In this document: in pieces, positions 28,041-41,500 of the stretch | How the letters are laid out: each line of letters starts with the position of its first letter | Position numbering within the stretch: the stretch's first letter is position 1 | Assembly: GCA_030141605.1 (NCBI GenBank) | Contig: JAQGDQ010000099.1 | Coordinates: 79,194-143,193 of the forward strand | Direction: 5' to 3' | From: Tubiluchus corallicola | Lineage: Eukaryota > Priapulida > Priapulimorpha > Priapulimorphida > Tubiluchidae | DNA: 64,000 bases | Position numbers and translations under genes: made by a program | The notes under the pieces: model-generated | Told to the model about the DNA's origin: nothing | Database searches by the model: none | The model's input: only the letters and a program-made list of their open reading frames with translations

Positions 28041-31000
28041 CTTCTGTCCGTCGAAGCCGCCAAACCATTATCAGCAAGTCGGCTTGTAGTGAAGAAGTAA
28101 AGTGATGAAGTATCTGTATGACGTAGTGAAGGAAATATAAATCTGTCAGTTCTGTCAGATGACCCAAGTCTAAGTCTTGGAAACTTCTCCAAACTTCCTA
28201 CGTGCAGTCCCTACTGTCGTGTAATTAGGCTAAGCATTTTATCATTCAGGAAACGGTAATTAAAACCACTTTTTAACTGTTAATCGTTGTTGAAATCCAA
28301 TTTTTGCAAGGAACTATTGAAACGATTTTAGACGTTGTATTTTAGACGTGGCCAGTGCATGCGCACATCCCACAGTCTCTACTCTCTATGAAGCTAACAT
28401 TCAACTGTTGTCTACCATGTTCGTCCATTATATCAAGTCAACCATTTCAGCATTTTCAACGTTAGATTGCTCATATGAGGAATTGCGTAATTTTGACATT
28501 ATGATTAGAAACAATTAACAGCAATTCATTCGCGCAGTTTTTTTTATTATAAGGGACGCTTGCTCAGCTGCAACATGTAAGCCTCTCGCTCTGTAGAGTT
28601 AATTTTTTCAACTAATACATCAGTCATTCTTTATTATGAGTAACTAATGTTTTATTCAGTTCTAGTGGCTTACTCCACTGCTAGTCCTAGCTTAAAAAGA
28701 CAATTTTGCAGATGCAGCTTTCTTTAAGTTTCTTGCAACGTTTCGAGGTTGAGAAATGTTGCTCTGGGGGTTAAACGACCTTGGCACCGTAGATCCTCTG
28801 CTGATTTTTAATTAAAATCTTGTTCCTATAGGCCTATAGGCTATAACGCTTCATTTGCTTAAACATCATTTTCAACCGCTCAGCTACCGCAGAAGAAATT
28901 ACAGGAAAATGTCACGCACGCGCAAATACAGGTGCTGTCCTCAACAGTTAACACACCACAAACTGTTTGTGTACCCTGATAACTGTGTCACTATACGTGT
29001 ATTCACGAATTGACGCACAAAAACAATACTAAGTTAGAAAGTGTGAAAAAAAATTGCACCTCACTGCCACTCGAACCCAAGACCTTTTGCTTTCAATTTC
29101 TCTCGAAAAATTCTTGCAATGAGAAAAATTAAAACGTACCAGCCATCTTACTGGTGGAATTCTAACATTAACGAAGCAGGTCTGGTGATTACACAGTAAC
29201 TCCTAATGTTATCATTTAATTTTAATTAATTCAAAAGCATATAGTCCATAGCACAGATAAAATTTATTACAATAAAATAACCTTTGACTTCCAATAATAT
29301 ACGCTTGAAATTGCAATAAAATCTAATAGAATCTGGCAGTTTGTATTTATAAAAGCAATGAACCACACATAAACACTCTTCTAGAACCCCATAAATTAAA
29401 CAACTAATCAATCAATAAATCCAGCCTTATTAGTACTCACTGTTGTTATAGTCCTCTATGAAATTAATAAACCAGGTCAATCCGTCCATACAAAATAACA
29501 GAATACCTTGTAGAAAATGAATTTTACAAGGATCTCAATACCAGAAACCTATGAAATAACAAACTTGTATATATTGTAATTTATTTTAGTATGTAGTATA
29601 AATTTGATTCTATTGTAATTTTATTGTATCGCATTTAATAATGTAGGCCTACTGTAACTTCGGTACGAAATAAGAAAATAGTTTCTTTTCGATTTATTTA
29701 TTACCGATCTCGTTTCCTGAGCCCAAAGATGTTATAATATAACATAACTGGTCGATGAAAAGATTCAACAGATATTTTTGTAAACAAACAGCTTGGTCAC
29801 TCCATCACACGTCATTACCATAATAATTATTATCATAGCCAGTGGAGGTCAGACGATCTTGACAAACCATTTTGCTTACAAAGTCAAGGTCGCTGTGTAT
29901 AATCATTTACCAATAATGTTGTTTTGTAATTCCTGCTGCTTCTATGACGCACGCAGAAGCAGAAACAGCATCAGAGATGCGTAAAACTGCCATCACGGTC
30001 AGAGAATGCAATATTCGCTATGCGGAACTGCATGCCGCATTCCAGCTTATAAACTCGTCAAACAAATTCATGCAATAGTAAATTAATGCTAATAAAAAAT
30101 CCGTGCCATTTGCTGCTAACTTTTTATGTTTCTTAAGATGCTCAAGAGAAACTGAATGTGCAGAATGAAAATGACGTTTACCGGATATCCGAAATGCGAT
30201 ATGCATTTCGTTTCCTTTGATATCAAAAGTGAAAAGATTTTTTCATAAATATTATTTATTTAAAAGCCTCAATTCATTTTTATTCAATTTTAAAAGAAAA
30301 CCGAACGATTGATTAGACTCAATCTCATTTTAATTTAATGTCCAAAATATACATTTTCTTGCCTATAAAAGTTAACAATTGTTTCTTATATTTGAATAAT
30401 TAGCTTAGAAGGCATGTGTGACGGCGTATTTCTTATATGCTCCCCTAGTATAAAACCTGGCTACGCCCCTGTATTCTATCACTATTAAACTGAAACTCTA
30501 CACTGCACAAAGCATTATAATTGGACGAAAAACAACAGCAATGTACCGAACCTGCAATTAGGCCTTATAATGCGACCATCCTGAAACTTTGAGTTGAAAT
30601 AAAAGACAAAATAGGCGATTCAGAAAGAATGTGACCAGCTTAGATTTGCAAAAAAGTTGAATGTAGCACGAACAGGCCCCATAATAAAAGGTTTTAATTG
30701 TACTGTTAAACTGTAACTGTAGAACTGCATTTCAAATGGTTTTAATTATTCTTGCAAAATTGTATGCAGTCTGAGTAAAGCAATAAGTGCAAATATGACA
30801 GAGAAAATAATAATACTACGCATGTCATACACGTATATATATAATATCATATATTTCATATGTATATATGTACATACTAAAATGTCACAATTATAACAAG
30901 TGTTTTTTATGTTCTACACAGTACCCAAACTACTCATCAATAAGCTTTCACGCAAAATGTTTTCTTAATTGTGATCATGTCTTTAAGCCAGTTATTTCTC

Positions 31001-31543
31001 AACTGCTTCAAATAACAACAGACAGTCTTTACTACAAAGCTGACAGAAATACTACACACATTTTAGTTACTAAAACTATGTAAAGTTACAAAGCCTAAAT
31101 ATGGCTTAATTCCTGACTACGTACTGAATTTAACACATTATAAATAGTTTATATTTAATAATAGTATGAAACTATTTCAATAAAAAACAAATTTTTTAAG
31201 AAACATCATATACAGTACGTCTTCAAAAATTCAAATAAAGGGTATCTTGTATTCAGATCAAATCTTGTGACAACATCAACAAACTCCCACTGCATTTATC
31301 TTTAAGGACAACTTTCCCTTCTTCAGCTATTACATCGACCTAACTTAATACCTAAAATGTTTACAGAAAAAGTATGTAAGTGCTTTGTAATACAAAATTT
31401 AACCACAATTCTTGGAAGCCAGTAGAAAAACATTACATTGTTATTTCCACTGATTTTGTAAGACTATTGATTCATGATTGGAATTACTTAAATTCATTAT
31501 TCACAAACCAAGTGCTCATAACTCTCGTTTGTTGAACGAAAGC
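28041..31543. other. Region downstream of KANSL3
   Basis: The part nearest KANSL3 is presumably its 3' UTR. A SINE fragment lies at 29.05-29.17 kb. The rest is AT-rich, with no supported exon. Confidence 0.45.
29048..29165 (-). mobile_element. tRNA-derived SINE fragment
   Basis: On the minus strand GCAAAAGGTCTTGGGTTCGAG contains a good B box. It shares GCAAAAG-TCTTGGGT with the SINE at 57.03 kb. The A box is poor. Confidence 0.4.
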
Positions 31544-34005
31544 TCAAGTGTAGAAATTTTTTGGCAGTTTGGAACGCCGGGTCCTAGTCGCAGCGATCGT
31601 CGGAAACGGAACGCTCTTCGGCGATTTCGGCATCTTGGTGGGAGATTCTGTTGGCTCGGAAGTCTCACTGCTTTTCCTGGGGCGCCCTCTAGTGGACCTT
31701 TTCGAAACGATGGGCTCGTCGATTATCGTCTTTTCGCTGGATGTATTAGACGTCGCATCTACGTCAAGTGCATCTTTTGCTTCAACATCAATGGGCTTCT
31801 CATCAATTTCCTTTTGAGTTTTCTCGGAAGCTGTCATTGCTGCTGCCTCTAACTGCTTTGTCATTGTATATGAATGAGGCATGAACAAATTTTCTGATGC
31901 TGCAGCTTCAGTTTCAGGCTGTTCTTTCTCTGCATCTCGGGAAAGTGATTCCTCGGTTTCCTTAGGTGCGTTAATTTCGGTATCGTCGGGAATTGATTCA
32001 CTAACGATGTCCGTGGTTGTCTTGAGTATAGTAGGTGGCTGCTCAGACGACGATTCCAAATTAGCATCGACAGTTGTCGGAACATTTTCCACTTTGGAGA
32101 ATCCATTATAAGCAACAGTTGTTGGGTAGGTCACTTTTAGCTGAGTTGCAATATCTGGTATCCCCGTATCTGCCTCCGTGTCTACTACTTTTGTAATTGA
32201 TGGTTCCGGTTCAGCTGTAACAGAAGATGCCAACAAAACTGCCAAATTTTCAGCGGGTTCAACATTTTCCACCAATGGTACTTCATTTGACACTGGCAAA
32301 GATCTAACATTGGTGACTGAATCTGGAGATGTTAAAAGAATGCCTTCTGTCTTGTTCCCTTGAGCAACAACTTCGCTTTGTAATTCACTGCTCGGTGTTA
32401 CCAGCTCAAATTTGTTATCAGCATCCACATTTGGTTCTAGATCGCCCGGTTTTTCTGTGGCGTGAGAGGCTTCAGTATTACTAGCTAAGCCACTCAGTGT
32501 CAGTGCACACTCATGCGCCGCCTCAAGTTCCTCGGCCGTCGGTTGACTGATAAGCGGTAAAGTACTTGAATTAATAGTCCCTGGTGTCATTTTAGCAAAA
32601 TCGTCAGACTGCGAAATATTTTCAGCAGTATCATTTCTCGTGAGTTTGTCTTTGGTTTCGTAGGTTAATGCAGATATCTGTGCAGTGGGAATAGTCACTT
32701 CAATAACATTGGTGTTTTTTACATCTGGTGTCACTGCCTCTACTATATGCTCCCGTAGTTGCGTCACTTCAGTCGCAAGAGACGTATTGGCTGGATGATC
32801 ACCCCTGCTGTCAGCTTTGTTTTCTTCTAGTAATTTCTCACCCACTTGAGGTTGCTTCAAGATGGCCGACATCTGCAGAGTCTGTTGCTGTTTTATTTTA
32901 GCATCAAGAATTTTACCAGCCATCAACGTCTGCAGTAGCTTGCTCTCACCCAGTGGAGGAGACTGACGCGCTTCTGTCTGCAACTGTTTGGGGATGTCGA
33001 TCGTTAATGGTCGCGTAACATTATCAGAACTGCCGGCAGCAGTGGACGTCATAACACGCACTGGAGCATAAACAACTGGGGTTCGTCGGACAGTACCTCC
33101 CGAGGTGCTGCCCAGGGTGGACAGTGTCCCAGCAGGGCCGGTTACTCGTATAGAATAAGCTTGTCCACTGCCAGCCACACCAGACTTCATATGTCCAAGA
33201 AGTGTAGCAATTGAGAGTGAATTCAATGAACCACGTGCAGTAGTTGCTGTTGATGATTGCCCCTGTCTTACAGTTACGGGTCGGCTCACTGATATGTGCA
33301 CCGTAGCCGGCTTTGGTTTCTCGCCACCAGAGGACACCAACCACGTGGGATTTTGCAAAGGTTTCTGTAATGGCTGAGAGTCTGTAACTGTCACTGCTAC
33401 CTTCTGAGTAGCTGATGGGGTAGTAATTGTAATGTCTTGATATTGTATCTTATGAACAGTTGGTTTTTCTGCTGACGTTTGATAGATTATGGTTGGCGTT
33501 GTTTTCACAGCAGACTGGCTAGGTTGAGCCACCGTTAGCTGCGTCTGTGTTGCACTGGTTGCACTGATAGCTGAAGCTGGAATGCGAACGCCTGCTTGCA
33601 GCAACTGATGAATGGCAGAACTACCAAGAGCTGCATTAGGTTTCTTCGTTGCAGAAAGATAAGACAAAGAACTGAAGTTTTGAAAGTATCCGATCGTCGT
33701 CTGCACACCGAGCCTCGTTGGTGTCGAGGTACCAGAAAGAGAACCACTCACAGTGTCTAGCTTGATGGGACTGCTGGTCGGAGACTGCAGATTATAGCTG
33801 AGGCCCTGGAGGAGACTACCAGGATGGATAATTGATGAAGCGGGCAAAGGTGTGGCAGTAGCGGGCTTCGTACGATATTTTGCCGGAACATCGGGTGTTA
33901 TTTTTAGAGGGGAAGATGTGGTACCAGTGGCTGGTCGCCCTCTCTTTACTGGAGCTGATCCATCTGTAGGGACAGTATCACGTCGCCGTTTATACGTGCG
34001 CTTCA
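31544..34005 (-). CDS. KANSL3: KANSL3 coding exon 13 (residues 586-1405), long disordered tail
   Basis: This 820-codon terminal exon has acceptor tttctgttttag. It opens with a basic run (KRTYKRRR) and an RGRP core (607-610). It keeps two family landmarks, [10 protein letters not shown] at 649-658 and AIHQLLQAG at about 716-724. It then runs through a long Thr/Glu/Val-rich acidic region and ends with an RGRPRK motif (1358-1363), which resembles an AT-hook, and a basic C-terminus. A candidate ATTAAA polyadenylation signal on the minus strand lies at 31154-31159, about 385 nt after the stop. Confidence 0.94.
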
Positions 34006-35250
34006 CTAAAACAGAAATAAGAAATTTATATAAGGAATGCTACTTTTGTAAAACCAAAACTTGGAAATAACCATTTCAATTTTTGAGCAGGTACTTCAAA
34101 TTTCAAATGTGAGCAGGTGTTCTCATGGCTCGCATTTTCCACAAGATGTAGGGTTGTCATTAATGCTTAATAAATTGCCATTTAAGACGTAACATCGTGT
34201 AAAGTAAGTTAGAAATTGTCATCTTTTGATGAAGGCTTTAAAAATTGGCTTCAGAAATTTAGTGAAACTATCTGAAAATTGATTCAGACAAATGCAATTC
34301 TGCAGCAAAACTCTAACTCTGCTAAATCAAGCAAGCTAACGATCCAATGCACATGTTTAGCAAACTACTTGCAAAACTTTTTTCCTAATTAATATTTTTG
34401 TTTTGAAAAAACTGACAAATTTATCTAACCACATAGGTTTTAAATTGACTATCCACTTAAGACTACATTACACACAAATGGGTGGCACAAATGATTTTAA
34501 ATCACGAAGACTGCCAAACTTTAATCAATTAAATATGAGTTAAAAACTTCATTTTCACAAGGACCGCAAAGTACAGCGCATCGTTGTTGTTACAATAAAT
34601 ACTATGGCTTCAGAACAAGTGAGCAAAGACAATTTTTAATATGAGGTAAAATGACAAGTTTATTGTTTATTTATTCCAAGCACCAATAGAAGAAGGGCGG
34701 TATATCTTATACAAAATTACATCTCATACATTATACCTTATCTTATACAATACCTTACACATTACACAATCTATAAATAGCACGGGATCAAAAAGATGTA
34801 GCCTAACAACTAATTGTGATCAGCAAATAATTGTCGGGTCATATCAGAAGTTAAACTTATAAGTCTTAAATATTTATGTAAGATCTAAGCCAAACATACA
34901 ATGTAAGATCTGAGCCAAGCAGGTAATATGGAGTAACGGGGGTGCAGGAGGTGCAAGATAAAAGGAAGGAAAGCCTGAAAGGTAATGAGTGTGAAGATGG
35001 TGAAAAAGATGATGAAACAATGGAGAATGACAAAATGCAGCGATTAGATTTTCATTACAATTTTGAAAGCATTAACAAGCCACGTTTTATGCCCTACTAT
35101 TCACTGTTGACGAGAAATACATATGTGCTTTCAACATAAACAATGAAAACAAAGAAACAATTTTGTGAATTCTCTAAAACTTTAATTTACAATTTTAAAG
35201 CAGTGTTCAGTGAAACAAAATTTGTTACCTACAAGTACAAAAAATTAAGG

Positions 35251-35281
<31 letters not shown>

Positions 35282-38200
35282 ATGATGCAAGCCAATTTAT
35301 TTTGTATTTTCACATAATACAGAAGTACATTATACATGTCCGATCAGAAAATTAATGACAGCTGTAATCAGGTGTGAACTTACCTTTACTTTTGTCACTC
35401 GAATCTTTCAATAACGCTTGTGAAAGTATGGATGTCTGCAGCTGAGAAGTGGAAGTCCATTTCACGGGTGTGCTCAATGCAGCCTTTACTCCAGGTGTTG
35501 TAACTTTGGGAGAACCGACTACACTTGTTTGCTTTGGAATAGACTGGAAAAAGTAAAGAAGAAATAATTTTAAAGTAAGATGACGAAAATAGATTTATAT
35601 GCTGCACATGCGTAGAGAGACTGGCATAAATTGTGAGGCAAACAAAGGTGCCACATTGTAATACAAACTCTGCTGTTAGGCAAAAAATTGGCACCATGTC
35701 ATACAACACGAATGGAGAACTGCATTCGACTATTATGGCACATTCAGACGTAGAGACTTCTCTCACAACTTGTTGCCCAACTTCTCTCTGAGAATAAAGT
35801 TGAACGGTGAACGGTTTAGCACTTATCTCACAACATGTTGCACAACAAGTTGTGAAAGAAGACGCTATGTCTGAATGCGCCCTTAGGCAAAAACAGCCTT
35901 TCACACTTTTGCTGTAATCTCTTTCTGTACAGCATTTTTTACTAGAAGCATAATTTAGTTGCGACTCAAAGAAACACTGAGTTAGTGTAACTGCTGTAAA
36001 AACTGGACGCTGAACCGTCTGTCAGTACAGAAACTCTATAAAAACCTGCTGAAATTTACAAATACACTACAGAAAAAAGTGGCAAGGGCCTATAAACTAC
36101 TTCACGAAACCATACTGGTACAACTAAGAGTATAGTAAGAATGATGATGACGAAGCTGTGTTGATGATGATGATGTGATGTTGATGATGATGATGATAAC
36201 ATTAACTTACGACAATAATAATGACGAATTTTAGGATGGTGTTGGTAATAATGGCAATGATAATGATTATGATGATCGTTTACGACGACAGCAATCACCA
36301 TAGTGGTGATGACAATGATGATGGTGACATTGACGGTGATAACGATGGTGATGATGGTGGTGATGAAGGTGATCATAATTAGGAAGTTGATAAAGATGGT
36401 GATGATGGTAATTATGTCCTGACAGAGTGTTGATGATAAAGATGATAATAGCGATGATGACACTCACATGAACAGCTGCACAGACATATATACATTAATT
36501 ACTCACCAGTGAAGTCGATTTAGGCGTAAAAGTTTTTGCGCCAGTGTCACTAGAATCTTTCAGAGCTTGCTTCTTCTTCGGAGTGCGTCTCGTTTTCGAA
36601 AGGCCCATATGATCAGGAGAGGGCAGTTCCATCTCTGGAGTGGGAGCAGAAGACTGGGACAAAATGCCGCCCAGGAAGTCACTAATCTCATCCTAAATAA
36701 AATCAATTTTGGCCTACTGTAAACAACAGCATAGTCAAATTTAAAATGGCAGTAAAAGTAACGGTAAAGGTAAGGTAACGGTTTTCCATCTCAATAACGT
36801 ACAGTGAATAATCATCCTACTGCAAAGTATAGTTTACAATAATGTAATAAACCTGAACTGCAGCAACCGTAACTGTGACTGAGGTCGGCAGAATAAGCAT
36901 CGTTCTCATATCCATGGCTGGGGTTTCTTACCTTCTGTTGCTCGAAATGAGTATTTACAATCACTATGCATTGCTCTTTTCGGATTTTAGCCTTTGAGAG
37001 GAAAATTTCGCAATAAACCTGCTCACTTGGTGGTAGACATGTTCGAGAACAGAAGGAGTTCTGGTCTTTTTACTGTTTGGGTACATTAACTGATAGGATT
37101 ATAATTTTTCATCTAATAATATATAGACTTGTATACTCATAGAGTACACATAACGACAACTAGTGTATTTCTAGAGATCCAAAAGTGAATTTATGTGAGA
37201 ATAAAGACTGTAAGTAGTGTCTATTAATTTCTTTGTTGTCATCTCTATCCAAACGTGTATGATTAAGGTTCCGAACACGTTTCGTTAAAGCTTTTGAAGA
37301 GCCTACCATTGCAGTGGTACAATTGTTATATTTTTACTGATGTCCCATGACTGTACAAGTTAAGAAATCAAAACATTTCCATGCTGTACCAGTCTATGTA
37401 ACCCTGCTTGTACTAAAACAGCCGTATAACGAGTGATGGGTGATATTAGAAACCATAAGTAATCACAATCAGTAATCACTTCACTAGTCAATTACTTTTT
37501 AGAGAATAACATCTTCTAAATTAAAATACTACAGGCTTATAAAAAAGATGGTGGATGCACACTTTAGCATTGCAGTAAGCTTAAAACTTTGCAATTCACG
37601 GCAATCAGAATTATATCTTTGGCGAACTTTGCAACACATTTTCAAGTGTCTTATTTTATGACTGATACCTTTTCTTCAGTGGAAAAGACCAGATTTTCAG
37701 AAATAAAAAGCAAGCATTTAGCAGTCAAACACTGAGCGAAATAATACTGAACAAATGAAAAGAAATCATCTAGTAATCAAACATGGTGCAATTTTAGCAA
37801 GTAATCCATCAAATATAATCAATTACGCCACTATTTATAAAACCAATAAAGTGGTTCTCGTTTGGTATTTTGGTTGTGCTTTTAGAAACAAAGTTTTCCG
37901 TCAAGCGACGCACAGTAATGTTGTAATGCAAAATCATCAGTTAAAAGTTAAACTTGAACTTGAATGTCTCAATAGTTTGTGATTCAAAAGCTAAGTTCAA
38001 ATCACTGATGTATCTACAACTTTATATTATACTTGATGTAAATTAAATGGCAAAACTAGCAAATGGCCAGAAGAAAAGGTGAATAAACTGTTATTTGGAG
38101 CCAAGTCCCTAGGACGAAGTACCACTGCTCACACATTGTGAGGTACTTTGTTAAGATAATAGGAATGTTTGAATTCTTACAATGAAGATAGATCATTTTT

Positions 38201-38478
38201 CAGTGCAGTCCTCATTTATGGAAATCTACCAAAGTATTGCTGTTTTTAAACATCAAATTAAAACATTTTTCTTCTCAAATGTTTTTAACTTTTTGTTATT
38301 TTAATCTGTGTTTGTCTAACATGGTAAAGTTAGTCACTTAAGGGCTTACACATAATTGTGTACTTTACAGCATGGTTTGTAGATTTTTGTGAATTTTATA
38401 AGTTTGTACGCCAAAAAAGCATTTTGTACAGATTTTAGGCAACAGAATTATTATTATTATTGTTATTATTATTATTAC

Positions 38479-38542
<64 letters not shown>

Positions 38543-41500
38543 GTCTAATTTTTAAATACACCCTAATAAAACTGAGAGTAAACTGTATTCTAAGTAAAAG
38601 TGATTCCTCATACCAGACAGTAAAAGATGCTTTTCACATGCTAAGATAAATACAACTGTATAATGTGTATATGGCTCACAGCTTGTGCTTGCAGTGGAAC
38701 TGACACAGCATTGCACTGGTCATGGAAATAATTATGTAAAGTTTGTAAAGGCATAGTTATCGTGAATTTGGAGTGTCATGGAGGACATCACGGTGACATC
38801 ACAAAACTGATTTAAAATCACTAATGTCTAATTTCTCCATCTAATAAAAAACAATAACTACCAGAACACATCTGTCCACCATACTTTGCGTCACACCCTC
38901 CAGCTTCTTCTTTGCACGAGAGACACGGAGACAATCGTCAGCCCCTCCCACGATGACGAGACTATTATCGGCTTTGATCTTCTCCCGAAAATCCTCCATG
39001 TCATCCACATTGCATGTCGTTGAGTTCTGACCAATCACAAACAACAGTGGGACTCTACAGTCTAACAATGCATCATCCACATCCTAAAAGAACAATGGAC
39101 ATTGTTAATGAAAATGCCTCATCTTAAATGAATAGCTACTACCAAATGAACTAGTTACTAACAGCTTTAGATGTATTTGTCTTGGTTAAGTAATTATGAG
39201 ACTAACGACCTCACTAAATCATGGAAATTTCTGCATGGATGCAAAGATAATTTTATCCCATCCAATTTGTCCAATACGTGCCAAAAATGTTCAACAACCT
39301 TCCACACAGGACTGTGGTTTTCACGTTAACCAAAAACAGATCCACTAAAGCACAGAGAGTTTGGCTTTTTGGAAACTGCCTGGTAAAACCCCGAAACACA
39401 TTACCAGGACAGTGGATTCGGCTCAGAGCATGAATTGTTTCAAAAATCGACTAGAACACAGGACTGCCAGTCACTACTCTACACCATTTGCAGCCTTTGC
39501 TTATTATAGCATCCATGACTACGGTTTGCTGTCACTGTTCCTGCCAACATGGTGGCTCCTTTAAAATCTGATTTGTTAGTTGTCGATACTGACATTTTTC
39601 ATTTGAAAACACGATCAGCCTGATATCCCAAAGACTAATACTACGGCTGCAGAGACAGTAAATCGTAAATCGTAAAGTCACAATAACCACCGTTCACTAT
39701 GTTTCAAGAAGGGCTTAAAAATTATCAATTCTACAGTAGACGGATATTTAGTTCCTAAAATCCACATTGGAAATAAAACTCATGTAAGACGTCTGCATAA
39801 CCACCAGGTTTCAAGAAGGATTTAAAAATCCTCAGCTGTATAGTAGGCTAATATTTGAAAACTGTATTTTCTAGAAACTAATTTCATTACTCATAAATAC
39901 AAAAACTATCTGAATTGGCTAATAATGAAAGTACTAAAAAATAGTGAAAAGCAGCAACTTGAGATTATGCTGCTAAGTGCTTACCCCTCTACCACCAGTA
40001 ACACCAGTTATCGGAAATCCGAGGCAGACGACTGCTGCCACGTGCTCCACTAGTGCCACATGAGTGGAAACCAGCGATCCAATATTCCACCCCAGTAGCA
40101 CCACAGGCCTGTTTGGGAAATGACTCTTCAGCTGAACAGAAGAAAAATAATGCTGAGCAAAATGAACACTGCTGTAAGTCAAATAAAAATAAAAATAAAT
40201 GGAATGCATCAAATAAAATAAAACCATGTTTGCAAGAAGATCACAGAACAAACTCTGTCAGTAGAACAGTCTCAATTGACTTTGCCAACAGTCATGTAGA
40301 GTCTGATATTATTTTCTTTTGGCATCAAATATGTAAAGGCTTGGATATATCAAGGCTAACAGTGGAGATCAACAGCGTATCACCTAGTGACCCTTCAAAT
40401 AATTATGTGGAAAGCTCTCTTCTAACACAGTTAGTTAACCTCATGAAATCAATTTGTTTTTTAATGTATGACCTAATTTGTTTATATTTAGAACTTATTA
40501 TGAACTATACTTAAAAAATTCAGTTGTTTTGAAAGCTGATTAACATCAGTCCAAAATTTTTCCATCTACTTTAAATATGACGAAATGTAGCTCTTTCTAT
40601 AAAGTAAAATTTGTCTGCAAGAGCAGAACTAATTGTTGCTGAGGTTAATATGGTTTAAAAGACTTTTCCATATTTAAAGGAAAATAGGATGATCTTTCAT
40701 ATCTCACCCTATGTTGAAGAACGGTAAAAGGTATATTTTAACACCTATAACAATATCAAAGCATTTCTGATAATTAAATAATAAATTAAAAACTTAATTA
40801 ATGGCGAGCGAGGCCAACTAGTGATGACATCACAAATGAACATAATTCTCAACAGCATAAAACATTCCGTAAACATGTTGCACGTATTTGTGAAAGCGGA
40901 AATTAAAGTTCAGTGCTACTGTACAACATTCAGTGTGATATACAAAAATTCAGCAATTTTAAGTTTAAAATTCAAATTTCTAGTTTACAATGCATGAGTT
41001 CTCGAACGTGTGACCTACGTCACAACCAAACACATTTGAACTGAGAGGTACAGCAGCTGTTTTTTTGCAACGTGTTTCTGAGATATAGGCATTAGTATCC
41101 GTCTAACTAGCAAATGGTGGAATCCACGTAACAGCAAAGAACAGGCGGCGTGAACACTTAATAATGTTTCTTTGGTAATAACTCTTTCACGTAAGTCACT
41201 GTGGAAATTTCGGGTTGGTTTGAAACTTAATGAGTTTCACAAATGCATAAAATTACTAATTAAATAAATGTATAAATGATTATACAACCTCCAGCACTTT
41301 TGTGCGAACGGCACCCACCATATGTTCCAAACATTGAGCTATGCTTACACCATTGCCTCCACTCACAGTATGCATGGTAACTGGTATGACCTACAAAAGC
41401 ATAGGCAGCTACAAGTGTTTTCCTACTTGAAACTACTAATACAATTACAACAGTAAAAAATCTAATTACAATAATAATAGTTGTAAACATGCATAAATCA

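Noticed and set aside
31569-32363. Plus-strand open frames opposite KANSL3 exon 13
   Set aside because: They are shadows of the long minus-strand exon; their Ser-rich composition is the complement of its codon pattern.
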